DNA from: Vulcanimicrobiia bacterium
Lineage (GTDB): Bacteria > Vulcanimicrobiota > Vulcanimicrobiia > Eremiobacterales > Eremiobacteraceae
Assembly (NCBI GenBank): GCA_025450855.1
Contig: JANWLL010000119.1
Coordinates: 1 to 39,950 of the forward strand
Direction: 5' to 3'
DNA: 39,950 bases
The position numbers and the translations under genes were made by a program. Within the stretch, counting starts at the first letter, position 1. The number at the start of each line of letters is the position of its first letter. The notes under the pieces are model-generated. The model was given only the letters and a program-made list of their open reading frames with translations, made no database searches and was not told the DNA's origin. Below, piece by piece: positions 1 through 10,361 of the stretch.

Positions 1-143
1 CGAACAAGGCGATCGCGAAGAAATTGGGCGTCTCGGCGCACACGGTCAAGTTCCACGTCGGCTCGATCATGACGAAGCTTCACGCTTCCAGTCGGACCGA
101 AGCGGTCACGGACGGCATCCGCCGCGGCCTGATCTTCTTGTAG
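1..143 (+). CDS. LuxR/FixJ-type response regulator, C-terminal HTH only (5' truncated by window edge)
   Basis: Frame from nt 3 reads NKAIAKKLGVSAHTVKFHVGSIMTKLHASSRTEAVTDGIRRGLIFL*, a typical GerE/LuxR HTH; stop TAG at 141-143. Confidence 0.9.
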   Translation, partial: NKAIAKKLGVSAHTVKFHVGSIMTKLHASSRTEAVTDGIRRGLIFL

Positions 144-162
144 GATCGAACCGGGGGTTTTT

Positions 163-195
163 GGGAGCGGTCGAGATTCATCTCGACCGCCGCGG
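163..195 (+). repeat. Dispersed palindromic element, copy 1
   Basis: GGGAGCGGTCGAGATTCATCTCGACCGCCGCGG; perfect 11-bp arms GCGGTCGAGAT/ATCTCGACCGC with 2-nt loop (167-190). Confidence 0.85.
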
Positions 196-327
196 ACTCG
201 CTTGAGCACGAAGATTAGGAAGAACCGCTAAGCCTTACCGATCAGCGGGGGAGGACGAATCGGGCTACGTCCACATCGGCAAAGTACTTAACCGCGGCAA
301 ATAGCGTCTGCGGGAACGGCCGTCGTT

Positions 328-543
328 TCATGACTTGGTTTCAGGGTCCTCATCCGTCTTGGCATCATACGTCAGCAGCTTGGGCTTGATCGGGAAGACC
401 GCCCATCCGAGAACGAGCCATCCTAGGGCGAGCACGGCATGTGCCCATTGTGGCTGCGTCAGCACATAGATGATTCCGAAGATTCCGACCAGATAAGCGT
501 AGCCGCCTATGATGAACCGAAGCACCAGCACCGCGACGTTCAT
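328..543 (-). CDS. Small (71 aa) membrane protein, unknown function
   Basis: ORF with hydrophobic segments MNVAVLVLRFIIGGYAYLVGIFGIIYVL...VLALGWLVLGWAVF; promoter-like sequence immediately upstream. Confidence 0.65.
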   Translation of the reverse strand: MNVAVLVLRFIIGGYAYLVGIFGIIYVLTQPQWAHAVLALGWLVLGWAVFPIKPKLLTYDAKTDEDPETKS

Positions 544-552
544 GGTGATTCA

Positions 553-581
553 AGTATATAGCAAGGTCGCCGTTGAGTTAA
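553..581 (-). promoter_or_regulatory. Candidate sigma70-type promoter for the 71-aa gene
   Basis: Minus strand TTAACT (581-576) - 17 nt - TATACT (558-553); only 9 nt between the -10 box and ATG (543). Confidence 0.45.
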
Positions 582-627
582 GTGCATCCTTACCGAAATT
601 CGCTAGGCATGATCTTCTATTGAATGA

Positions 628-660
628 CCGCGGCCGTCGAGATGAATCTCGACCGCTCCC
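628..660 (-). repeat. Dispersed palindromic element, copy 2 (inverted relative to copy 1)
   Basis: CCGCGGCCGTCGAGATGAATCTCGACCGCTCCC; 32/33 identical to the reverse complement of 163-195. Confidence 0.85.
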
Positions 661-685
661 GGTCTTCTCTAGCGTATGTCGATCA

Positions 686-1858
686 TTACGCTAGTGCTTG
701 TTTTAGGTCGGCGATAAGGTCGGACGGATGTTCAAGGCCGACCGAGACGCGGAGTAAATCGACGGGCGTCGTCGTGCCAGGGCCCTCGATCGACGCGCGA
801 TGCTCGATGAGGCTTTCGGATCCGCCGAAGCTCGTCGCGCGCGTGAACAGGCGGCACCGCGCCGCTACGGCCATCGCTGCCGCCTCGCCGCCGCGGACCT
901 GGAACGAGAGCAGGCCGCCGAAGCCGCTCATCTGCCGCGCGGCGACCGCGTGGCCAGACGCGCTTTCAAGGCCCGGATAGTGAACCGCGCTGACCTTCGG
1001 GTGCGAAGCGAGAAACCGCGCTAGCTCCAATGCCGACGTCGATTGGGCTCGGACGCGGAGCGCCAGGGTGCGCATGCCGCGCAGAGCGAGCCAGCAATCG
1101 AACGGTGACGGTACGGCGCCGAGCGCGTGCTGGAGATGGCGCAGCCGCTCGAATCTCGCCCCTTCTTCTCTCGCGATCACGGCGCCGCCCAACACGTCGC
1201 TATGGCCGCCGATGTACTTCGTCGTCGCATGCACGACGAAATCCGCGCCGTCGGACAGCGGGCGAGAAAGAACCGGTGTCGCTAGGGTATTGTCGCAGAC
1301 GCAGATCGCTCCGCCGGCATGCGCGATGTCGACAAGCGCGGCGATGTCGGCGACCTTCAGCATCGGGTTCGAGGGCGTCTCCACCCAGATCATCCGCGTG
1401 CTCGGCCGGACCGCGGCGCGCACGGCATCGAGATCGCCGATCTCGACGTACGTCGCCTCAAGGCCCCACGGCGTCAGGCAATCGTTTAAAATGACGCGCG
1501 TACCATAGTATGCGTCGCCTGGGAGGATGACGTGCTCGCCGCGCGCGAGCGTCTGCATGATCGTCGCCGTCGCCGCCGATCCCGACGAGAACGCGGCAGC
1601 GGCGGCGCCGCCCTCCATGACGGCGAGCGCCGTCTCGAGCGAACCGCGCGACGGGTTCGCCTTCCTCTGATAGCTGTAGCCGCGCGAGTAGCCGCCGTCG
1701 GCGTCGCGCTCGAAGATCGTCGATAAATGGATCGACGGCGATACCGCACCGGTCGCCGGCTCGGGCGTAGCCCCGGCATGGACGGCGAGGGTTTCGATGT
1801 GGAGCGAGCTATCTTCGCTCATGAAGGCGACTGAGCCGAGCTTCTCTCGGCATACCAC
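686..1858 (-). CDS. Cys/Met metabolism PLP-dependent enzyme (cystathionine gamma-synthase/lyase-like); alternative start at 1822
   Basis: Trans-sulfuration family signatures: LAVHAGATPEPATGAVSPSIHLSTIF, DAYYGTRVI, WVETPSNPML, VVHATTKYIGGHSDVLGG. Confidence 0.9.
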   Translation of the reverse strand: MVCREKLGSVAFMSEDSSLHIETLAVHAGATPEPATGAVSPSIHLSTIFERDADGGYSRGYSYQRKANPSRGSLETALAVMEGGAAAAAFSSGSAATATIMQTLARGEHVILPGDAYYGTRVILNDCLTPWGLEATYVEIGDLDAVRAAVRPSTRMIWVETPSNPMLKVADIAALVDIAHAGGAICVCDNTLATPVLSRPLSDGADFVVHATTKYIGGHSDVLGGAVIAREEGARFERLRHLQHALGAVPSPFDCWLALRGMRTLALRVRAQSTSALELARFLASHPKVSAVHYPGLESASGHAVAARQMSGFGGLLSFQVRGGEAAAMAVAARCRLFTRATSFGGSESLIEHRASIEGPGTTTPVDLLRVSVGLEHPSDLIADLKQALA

Positions 1859-1874
1859 ATGAGTCCCACGAGGC

Positions 1875-1910
1875 CAGGCCGCGGCGGTCGAGCTAAAGCT
1901 CGACCGCTAC
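1875..1910 (-). repeat. Dispersed palindromic element, copy 3
   Basis: CAGGCCGCGGCGGTCGAGCTAAAGCTCGACCGCTAC; arms CGGTCGAGCT/AGCTCGACCG, loop AA. Confidence 0.88.
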
Positions 1911-1922
1911 AGGTGCGGATCA

Positions 1923-3401
1923 TTAGTACTTGATCTCGAGACCGAACGACGGCGTCTTCGTCTGGGTGTTGTTCCATAGATAACGCTCGCCGTAGAACAG
2001 CTGCAAGCGTTCGCTCAGGCGCAGATCGCCGTACAGGTCGAGCGTCGGATGTTTCGGATCGTAGATACGCGCGTCGATCCCGATCGGGCTGCCGAACGGC
2101 CGGAATAGCGCCGCGATCCCGAGCTTGGAATACTCGACGCCTGCCCCGAGTTGGAGATCCTTCGAGTTGCGGTCGAGCAAGAAGTTGTACGTCGTCGAAT
2201 AGCCGAGATCGTTCGCTCCGACCGTGAGATGCGTCTTCGCGCCGGGCAACAGGACGAGATTCATGTCGCTGGCGGGTCCGCCGCCGTGCGTGCCCCACGT
2301 CTCGCGCACCTGCGCTTGGACGAGCGGCTGCGAGAACAGCCCGCCGCCCGACTGGAAGTGCGGCTGCGGCACCGGAGTCGCGCCGGAAGGAACCGGCTGC
2401 GGAGCGCCCGTCGTCGCCGATCCGGGTTGCGCTACGGCCGTCGAGAACTGTCCGAGGATCGCGTCGGCTTTCGCCGTCACCGACTGCAGGTTCGCGACCG
2501 TCTGCTTCAGCTGCGATTCCGTCTTCGGGTCGCCGGTGATGCCCTCGAGCTCGGTCGCCATCGCTTTGAGCTTCGCCGTCGCGCCCTCGACGTTTTGCAC
2601 GGTGCCGATAAGGCTGTCGTGAAGCAACGGGTCCTGCGCGATCGAGGCGATGCCCGCCATCGTCTTGTTCAGATTGTCCGCCGTCGACGAGAGCCGGTCG
2701 ACGAGCTTCTGGATGCGCGGGCGGTCCTCGCTGACGAGCCCGTTGAGATTGCCCGTCAGCGCGGTCATGTTGCCGCCGGTCGTCTGGATCGTCTCGTTGA
2801 GGGCCGTGACGGTCGACTGCATCTCGGCGGTCAGCGTCGTAAGACTCGAGTCGGCGTCTTGGACGAGGCTGTCCGTATGCGTCGCGACGAGCGAGAATTT
2901 TTTCGCGAGCGCCGGGAGCTCGCGGTTGACGACCGCCATCGTCTTCGAGAAGTTCTTCAATTGCTCTTGACCGGCGCTGAGGAGATCGGTCAGCGTCGGC
3001 GGCAGCGTGCCCCAGGGCTGCTGATCCGGCGGCAGCGGTTGCTGCGGCATGATCATGGCGACCTGGCGCTGCAGCGGAGGCTCGATCGTCAGCGTCGTCG
3101 CGCCCGTGATCGTGATGGCGACGACGAACAGCGAGTCGCGATAGATCGTGACGCCGTTGTTGATCGTGCACGTCACCTCGACGGTCTGATCCGGCAAAAG
3201 ATCGACCGTCGTCACCTCTCCGACCTGGACGCCGGACACGAGCACCGTGCTGCCCTCCTGCAGACCGCCGACGTCGTGAAAACGGATGCCGATATTGTAC
3301 CCATTGTGCGCGAGTGCGTAGTTCGTGATGAAATAGTACGCTGCGAACACGCCCGCAAGCGCCAAAAGGGTGAAAATGCCGACGCGCGCCTGCGTACTCA
3401 C
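1923..3401 (-). CDS. mlaD: MlaD/MCE-family protein with long helical region and C-terminal beta-rich (barrel-like) region
   Basis: N-terminal TM plus MCE domain (IGIRFHDVGGLQEGSTVLVSGVQVGEVTTVDLLPD...VTCTI), long helical stretch, C-terminal strand pattern ending FGLEIKY; next to mlaF and mlaE. Confidence 0.88.
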   Translation of the reverse strand: MSTQARVGIFTLLALAGVFAAYYFITNYALAHNGYNIGIRFHDVGGLQEGSTVLVSGVQVGEVTTVDLLPDQTVEVTCTINNGVTIYRDSLFVVAITITGATTLTIEPPLQRQVAMIMPQQPLPPDQQPWGTLPPTLTDLLSAGQEQLKNFSKTMAVVNRELPALAKKFSLVATHTDSLVQDADSSLTTLTAEMQSTVTALNETIQTTGGNMTALTGNLNGLVSEDRPRIQKLVDRLSSTADNLNKTMAGIASIAQDPLLHDSLIGTVQNVEGATAKLKAMATELEGITGDPKTESQLKQTVANLQSVTAKADAILGQFSTAVAQPGSATTGAPQPVPSGATPVPQPHFQSGGGLFSQPLVQAQVRETWGTHGGGPASDMNLVLLPGAKTHLTVGANDLGYSTTYNFLLDRNSKDLQLGAGVEYSKLGIAALFRPFGSPIGIDARIYDPKHPTLDLYGDLRLSERLQLFYGERYLWNNTQTKTPSFGLEIKY

Positions 3402-3425
3402 GCCGACGTGCTCATCGAAAGCCGG

Positions 3426-4226
3426 CTAAACGGGGATCGGACCAACGTCGCTCCCTTGCAAGAACTGTTGGACGATCGGGTTCGGCGACTGGCGCACTTT
3501 CGAGACCGAGCCGTACTCGATGATCGTCCCCTCGAAAAGCAACGCGATCTCGTCGGCGATCGCGAAGACCGACGGCAAGTCGTGCGAGATGACGAGGCAC
3601 GTCACTTTCAGCTTGTGCTGGATGTTCTTGATCGTCTCGGTGATGATGTTCGTCATGATCGGATCCAGACCGGTCGTCGGTTCGTCGAACATGATGATTT
3701 CAGGTTCGTTCACGATGGCGCGGGCAAACCCCGCTCGCTTTTGCATGCCTCCGGAAAGCTCGCCGGGCAGCCTATCGCCTTCTCCATCGAGCCCGACCGA
3801 TTCGAGCGCGGACTTGACGCGCTCGTTGATCTCGTCGTCCTCGAGATCGGTGAGCTCGTACAACGGAAAGGCGACGTTGTCTGCGACCGTCATAGAGTCG
3901 AAGAGCGCGTTGTACTGGAACGCGAACCCGATCCGTTTACGGATCTCGAGGATCTCCGTCTCCGGCAGCCTGCTGAGCTCCGAGCCGAGCGTGAAAACGC
4001 AGCCGCGGGTCGGCCGGCGCAATCCGTTCGCGACGCGCAAGATCGTCGACTTGCCGGCGCCCGACAGCCCGATGATGCACGTCGTGTGGCCGCGAATGCA
4101 ATCGAGCGAACAATCCGACAGCACGATCTTCTCGCCATACCGAAGCTCGATGGACTGAAGCCTGATCGCGACGTCCGGCGGAGGCGGCGACGGCTCGAGC
4201 TCTCGCGACGGTTTTTCGTCGATCAT
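3426..4226 (-). CDS. mlaF: ABC transporter ATP-binding protein, MlaF type
   Basis: Walker A GLSGAGKST, signature LSGGMQKRAGFARA, Walker B IIMFDEPTTGLDP; ATG 4226 overlaps the mlaE stop by 4 nt. Confidence 0.92.
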   Translation of the reverse strand: MIDEKPSRELEPSPPPPDVAIRLQSIELRYGEKIVLSDCSLDCIRGHTTCIIGLSGAGKSTILRVANGLRRPTRGCVFTLGSELSRLPETEILEIRKRIGFAFQYNALFDSMTVADNVAFPLYELTDLEDDEINERVKSALESVGLDGEGDRLPGELSGGMQKRAGFARAIVNEPEIIMFDEPTTGLDPIMTNIITETIKNIQHKLKVTCLVISHDLPSVFAIADEIALLFEGTIIEYGSVSKVRQSPNPIVQQFLQGSDVGPIPV

Positions 4227-5005
4227 GGGAACAGCACGAACGACAGCGCGAAGTTGAAGACGAAGATCAGGATGATCCCGGTGACGACCGCATGCGTCGT
4301 CACTCGGCCGACCCCTTCGGCTCCGCCTTCCGCGCGGAAACCTTCGTAACCGGCGACGAGGGCGACGAGGACGCCGAACACCGCAGCCTTCTCGAGGCCT
4401 TTGTAGAAATCGGAGAAGATCAACGTCGTCTGCACGGAGTGCCAATACGTGTACGGCGACATGTGCACCCGCAGCCACGCCATGTAATAGCCGCCATAGA
4501 CGCCGACGATATCCGCGAAGACAGTGAGCATCGGGACCGTGATGAACGACGCCAGCAACCGCGGAGTGACGAGAACCTTCACCGCGCTGACGCCCATCGA
4601 CTGGAGCGCTTCGACTTGCTCGGTGACGACCATCGAGCCGAGCGAGGCCGTGATGGCTGCGCCTGCTCGGCCCGCGAAGACGATGCCGGTCAGCATCGGC
4701 CCGAGCTCGCGCACCTCGCCGAAGGCGACGCTTCCACCGACGAACTGCGACAGTCCATAGCTGACCGCTTGCGAGGCCGCTTCGAGCGAGATGACCAGCC
4801 CCGTGAAAAGCGACGTCAACACGACGATCGTCCACGACTCGACGCCGAGGAAGTACGCCTGACGGATCACCTCCGAAGGTCTGAAGTTGAGCGTGACGAC
4901 GTTGCGGCACACCTCGCCGAACATCGTCGCGAGCCCGCCCGCGTATTCGACGAAGCGGTTGACGCCCGAGAACACGCCCCGCCGGCGCGAAGCCGCGACG
5001 CTCAT
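4223..5005 (-). CDS. mlaE: MlaE-family ABC permease
   Basis: MlaE motifs: ELGPMLTGIVFAGRAGAAITASLGSMVVTEQVEALQSMGV. Confidence 0.92.
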   Translation of the reverse strand: MSVAASRRRGVFSGVNRFVEYAGGLATMFGEVCRNVVTLNFRPSEVIRQAYFLGVESWTIVVLTSLFTGLVISLEAASQAVSYGLSQFVGGSVAFGEVRELGPMLTGIVFAGRAGAAITASLGSMVVTEQVEALQSMGVSAVKVLVTPRLLASFITVPMLTVFADIVGVYGGYYMAWLRVHMSPYTYWHSVQTTLIFSDFYKGLEKAAVFGVLVALVAGYEGFRAEGGAEGVGRVTTHAVVTGIILIFVFNFALSFVLFP

Positions 5006-5328
5006 CGCGACGTACCTCCGCCGGCGTCACCGAGGGTGTCGAGCACTCGGCGCGCTGCGTCCAGCCGCCGCTGCGCCGCGCCCCGCTCAGCCTGCGCGTT
5101 ATATTGGCGCTGATACAGATCGTCCAAACGGCGGTCGAGGTCGGCGAGATGGGCGACCGATTCTCGAGCGACGGCGGCGAAATAGCGGTGCATCTCCTTC
5201 TTCAACGAGGCGAACGCCTCGGCGTCACCCGCCTGCGAGCGCGCGCGATCGCGCGATCGCACGAGCGCCTTGTCGGTGACGTGGAACGCTTCGAGCAATG
5301 CGAGCAGCTCGTCGGCTTGGGCATTCAC
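5002..5328 (-). CDS. 108-aa charged helical/coiled-coil protein, unknown function
   Basis: ORF overlaps mlaE and rph by 4 nt on each side; predicted highly helical and charged. Confidence 0.7.
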   Translation of the reverse strand: MNAQADELLALLEAFHVTDKALVRSRDRARSQAGDAEAFASLKKEMHRYFAAVARESVAHLADLDRRLDDLYQRQYNAQAERGAAQRRLDAARRVLDTLGDAGGGTSR

Positions 5329-6122
5329 GACGACGCGCCTTTCGGCGCAGTGGTCGACGCCGCAGGCTTGCGTCCGAAAGCAGGCACCTCCACACGGGAT
5401 AGCGTCTCGCGCTGGAGCGCGATTAGGCTATCGATGCCGGCCCGCGCGAATCCCAGCAAACGGTCGAGCTCCTGACGCGAAAACGGCAGCCCTTCCGCGG
5501 TGCCCTGCAGCTCGACGAACTTGCCCTCGCCGGTCATGACGACGTTCATATCGACTTGTGCCTGCGAATCCTCCGCATACGAGAGGTCGAGGACGGGCCG
5601 TCCGCCGACGAGCCCCACCGAAACGGCCGCTAGCCAGTCGATGACCGGCCAGCCGCGAAGCTTGTTCTCCTGGCGCAAGTGCACGAGCGAGAGGCAAAGC
5701 GCGACGAACGCGCCGGTGATCGCCGCCGTCCGCGTGCCGCCGTCCGCTTGGATGACGTCGCAATCGATGGTGATCGTCCGCTCTCCGAGCGCCTTCGTGT
5801 CGACGACGGAGCGCAGACTGCGGCCGATGAGCCGCTGGATCTCATGCGTCCGGCCGCCGATACGCCCCTGCGCCGCCTCGCGCGGCGTCCGCTGGGCGGT
5901 CGACCGCGGCAGCAGCGAATACTCGGCGGTCACCCACCCGACCCCTTGGCCCTTGAGGAACGGCGGAACGCGATCCTCGACGGTCGCAGCGCACAGCACT
6001 TTCGTCTCACCGAACGCGATGAGGAGCGACCCTTCGGCGAAACGGAGGAAGTCGGGCTGCAGCGTCACCGGCCGCAGCGCGTCGTCGGCTCGTCCGTCTG
6101 CCCGCGCGTTAGGGTCTCGCAC
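5325..6122 (-). CDS. rph: Ribonuclease PH
   Basis: RNase PH motifs: [75 protein letters not shown]. Confidence 0.95.
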   Translation of the reverse strand: MRDPNARADGRADDALRPVTLQPDFLRFAEGSLLIAFGETKVLCAATVEDRVPPFLKGQGVGWVTAEYSLLPRSTAQRTPREAAQGRIGGRTHEIQRLIGRSLRSVVDTKALGERTITIDCDVIQADGGTRTAAITGAFVALCLSLVHLRQENKLRGWPVIDWLAAVSVGLVGGRPVLDLSYAEDSQAQVDMNVVMTGEGKFVELQGTAEGLPFSRQELDRLLGFARAGIDSLIALQRETLSRVEVPAFGRKPAASTTAPKGASS

Positions 6123-6125
6123 GCG

Positions 6126-7955
<1,830 letters not shown>

Positions 7956-7980
7956 GTCTACAAAACTTGCCTTTCGCCGA

Positions 7981-8613
7981 TCACGACGATCCGTCGAGCG
8001 CGCTTCGGCCGCGCACGCGAGCGATCTTCAGACGCTCGGCGATGAGCACGGCGCGCAGCTTCTCGAGCGCGGCGTCGAAATCGTCGTTGACGATGAGATA
8101 TTCGTAGTTGCCGATCGCGTCCGCCTCGCGCGCGGCGATCGCGACGCGCGCCTCGATGGTCTCCGGCGATTCGGTACGTCGCTGCTCGAGGCGCTCTCGC
8201 AGGATCGCCGCAGACGGAACTGTCAGGAACACGAGCACCGCTTGCGGGTAGATGATCTTGATCGACATCGCGCCGTTGACTTCCGGCTTCATGACGAGAT
8301 CTCGTCCCGCCGCGAGCGCATCCTCGATCGGCTTGCGCGGCGTGCCGTAGAGGTGGCCGGCGTAATCGCGCGTCTCGAGGAACTCGCCCGACGCTCTGCG
8401 GCGCTCGAATTCGGTCCGCTCGAGGAACCAGTAATGCTGACCTTCGACCTCACCCGGACGCGATGGCCGCGTCGTCGCCGAGACGGAGTACGCGAGCTTC
8501 GGCTCGGCCGCGCGCAGCGCGTCGACGAGGCTGTCTTTCCCGGACCCCGAGGGCCCGGAGACCACGAGCAATACGGGTTCGCGTGGGACCGGCGCAAGGT
8601 TGTCGGCTGGCAA
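7981..8613 (-). CDS. gmk: Guanylate kinase (apparent TTG start)
   Basis: P-loop VVSGPSGSGKDSL, SVSATTRPSRPGEVEGQHYWFL, GEFLETRDYAGHLYGTP. Confidence 0.93.
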   Translation of the reverse strand: MPADNLAPVPREPVLLVVSGPSGSGKDSLVDALRAAEPKLAYSVSATTRPSRPGEVEGQHYWFLERTEFERRRASGEFLETRDYAGHLYGTPRKPIEDALAAGRDLVMKPEVNGAMSIKIIYPQAVLVFLTVPSAAILRERLEQRRTESPETIEARVAIAAREADAIGNYEYLIVNDDFDAALEKLRAVLIAERLKIARVRGRSALDGSS

Positions 8614-8648
8614 TCCGTCCTCGTCAACGCTCGGCCGTCAGGTGGTCC

Positions 8649-10361
8649 GTGACGCTCGACGTCTGGCTCGTCGCGCGTCTCGCGACGGAGCTTCGAGACG
8701 CTCTCACCGGCGCCCGCGTGCGGAGCGTCACTGCCGGCGACGGCGGTATGCGGATCGCGTGCTATCGCCGCGGCCTCGCGGCGATCTTGCGCGCCACGCT
8801 CGGACCCGACGGTCCGCTCTTGGCGCTCCACTCCGATCCGGAGCCGGAAAACGAAAACGTCGCCGCGGGTTGGGCCGGGGGCGTGGCTCCGCTGCTGCGC
8901 GGATGCTCCGTCGAATCCGTCCAAGCCGTCCCGGACGACCGCATCGTATTCCTGGACGTCGTTTCTCGTTCCGCATTTGGCGTGCCTGCCCGCCATCGCG
9001 TCGCGTTCGAGCTCGAGCCGAACAAGGCGAACATCCTCGTGCTGCGACCCGCGGATGAGCAACGATGGCAGATCCTCGCTGCGGCGAAGGAGATCGAAGG
9101 AGCACACGGCGCCCGCAGCATCGACGTCGGCGAGCTATATCGGCTGCCGCCGCCGCGCACGCCGAAACTCGACGCGGCGTCATTCGCTTCGGCGATCGAT
9201 GCGCAAGGCGATCTCCAACCTCGCGCGATCGCGCGCCTTCTCGGCGAATTCGACGTCTCATGCACGCCGCCGCTCGCGCGCGACGTCGTCGAACGCGCGA
9301 CGGAGGGCGATGCCGGGGGACCGCTATCCGCCCGGCTCCTCGAGATCTGGGCGCCGCTGCGCGAACGCGTCGCAGCCGCTGCCGCCGATATCACGGCACC
9401 CGTCTTCGCGTGGGGATCCGGCGCAGTTCTCGACGTCGTCCACCTCATCGCGCTGTCGTGGCCGCCCGGGGATATGCGCAACTTCCCCGACCTCAACGAA
9501 GCGTGCGCACGATCGCAGTCGGCCGGCGACCGGAAACGCATGGCCCCCACCGAGGATGCGCTGCGCAAGCGTTTGCTCACGATGATCGAGCGTTGCGATG
9601 TGGAGCGGGCTTCGCTCGAAGCGGCGCAACGGCGAGCGGTCGAGGCGGAACGTTTGAAAGATGCCGGCGACGCGATCTACACGTACCTCGCCGACATCGA
9701 GCCACGAGCCGACTCGCTGTTGACGCCGGAAGGGCTGCGCGTCGAACTCGATCCGACGCTCACGCCGAAGGACAACGCCGCGGCGTACTTCCGCCGCTAC
9801 AAAAAAGCGAAGAGCGGCATGCCGCGCGTCGCGCAGCGTCTCGGCGTGCTCGAGCGCAACCGCACGTTCTGGGAGTCGCTGTTGTGGGAGCTCGACCGCG
9901 CCGCGTCGGACGGCCCGTCGGCGCTCGCGGCGATGTGCGAGGAGATCTCGGACGCGATCGGCCGCAAACGCGCGCCCGCAAAGCGTTCGGCATCGAAGCG
10001 CGCGGCGTCGCGGGTCGTCGACGTACCCGGCGGCGCGGTCGCGCACGTCGGCCGATCGCCGAAGGACAACGAGCGGGTGACGTTCACCGTCGGCGCGCCG
10101 AACGATCTCTGGTTTCACGCGCGCGGCGTTCCCGGGGCGCATGTCATCCTCAAGCTCCGCGATCCGCGCGACCGGCCCACCGACGAACAGATCGTCGCCG
10201 CGGCGTCTCTTGCCGCCGGTCAAAGCCGCGCCGCCGCCGCGTCGAAGGTCGAGGTCGACTTCACGCAACGCAAGCACGTCCGCAAGCAAGGCGGCGGCAG
10301 ACCTGGGCTCGTCTGGTACACGGATTTCCGGACGGTCCTCGTCGAGCCGCTGAAAGCCTAG
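8649..10361 (+). CDS. NFACT family protein (RqcH/Rqc2/FbpA-like), GTG start
   Basis: VTLDVWLVARLATELRDALTGARVRSV start; NFACT-R domain VTFTVGAPNDLWFHARGVPGAHVILKL...YTDFRTVLVEP. Confidence 0.9.
   Translation: MTLDVWLVARLATELRDALTGARVRSVTAGDGGMRIACYRRGLAAILRATLGPDGPLLALHSDPEPENENVAAGWAGGVAPLLRGCSVESVQAVPDDRIVFLDVVSRSAFGVPARHRVAFELEPNKANILVLRPADEQRWQILAAAKEIEGAHGARSIDVGELYRLPPPRTPKLDAASFASAIDAQGDLQPRAIARLLGEFDVSCTPPLARDVVERATEGDAGGPLSARLLEIWAPLRERVAAAAADITAPVFAWGSGAVLDVVHLIALSWPPGDMRNFPDLNEACARSQSAGDRKRMAPTEDALRKRLLTMIERCDVERASLEAAQRRAVEAERLKDAGDAIYTYLADIEPRADSLLTPEGLRVELDPTLTPKDNAAAYFRRYKKAKSGMPRVAQRLGVLERNRTFWESLLWELDRAASDGPSALAAMCEEISDAIGRKRAPAKRSASKRAASRVVDVPGGAVAHVGRSPKDNERVTFTVGAPNDLWFHARGVPGAHVILKLRDPRDRPTDEQIVAAASLAAGQSRAAAASKVEVDFTQRKHVRKQGGGRPGLVWYTDFRTVLVEPLKA

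Noticed and set aside
163-195. Palindromic copies as intrinsic terminators
   Set aside because: Strong hairpins but no T-tract follows any copy in either orientation, and copies lie both at gene ends and next to gene starts.
1819-3171. 450-aa minus-strand ORF overlapping mlaD in another frame
   Set aside because: Arg/Asp/His-rich out-of-frame translation of the mlaD gene.
2151-4349. Long plus-strand ORF (732 aa) opposite mlaD/mlaF
   Set aside because: Arg/Asp/Glu/His-rich low-information translation antisense to clearly conserved Mla genes; a GC-skew shadow ORF.
7956-7980. glmS ribozyme
   Set aside because: Only 25 bp separates gmk from glmS, too short for the ribozyme.
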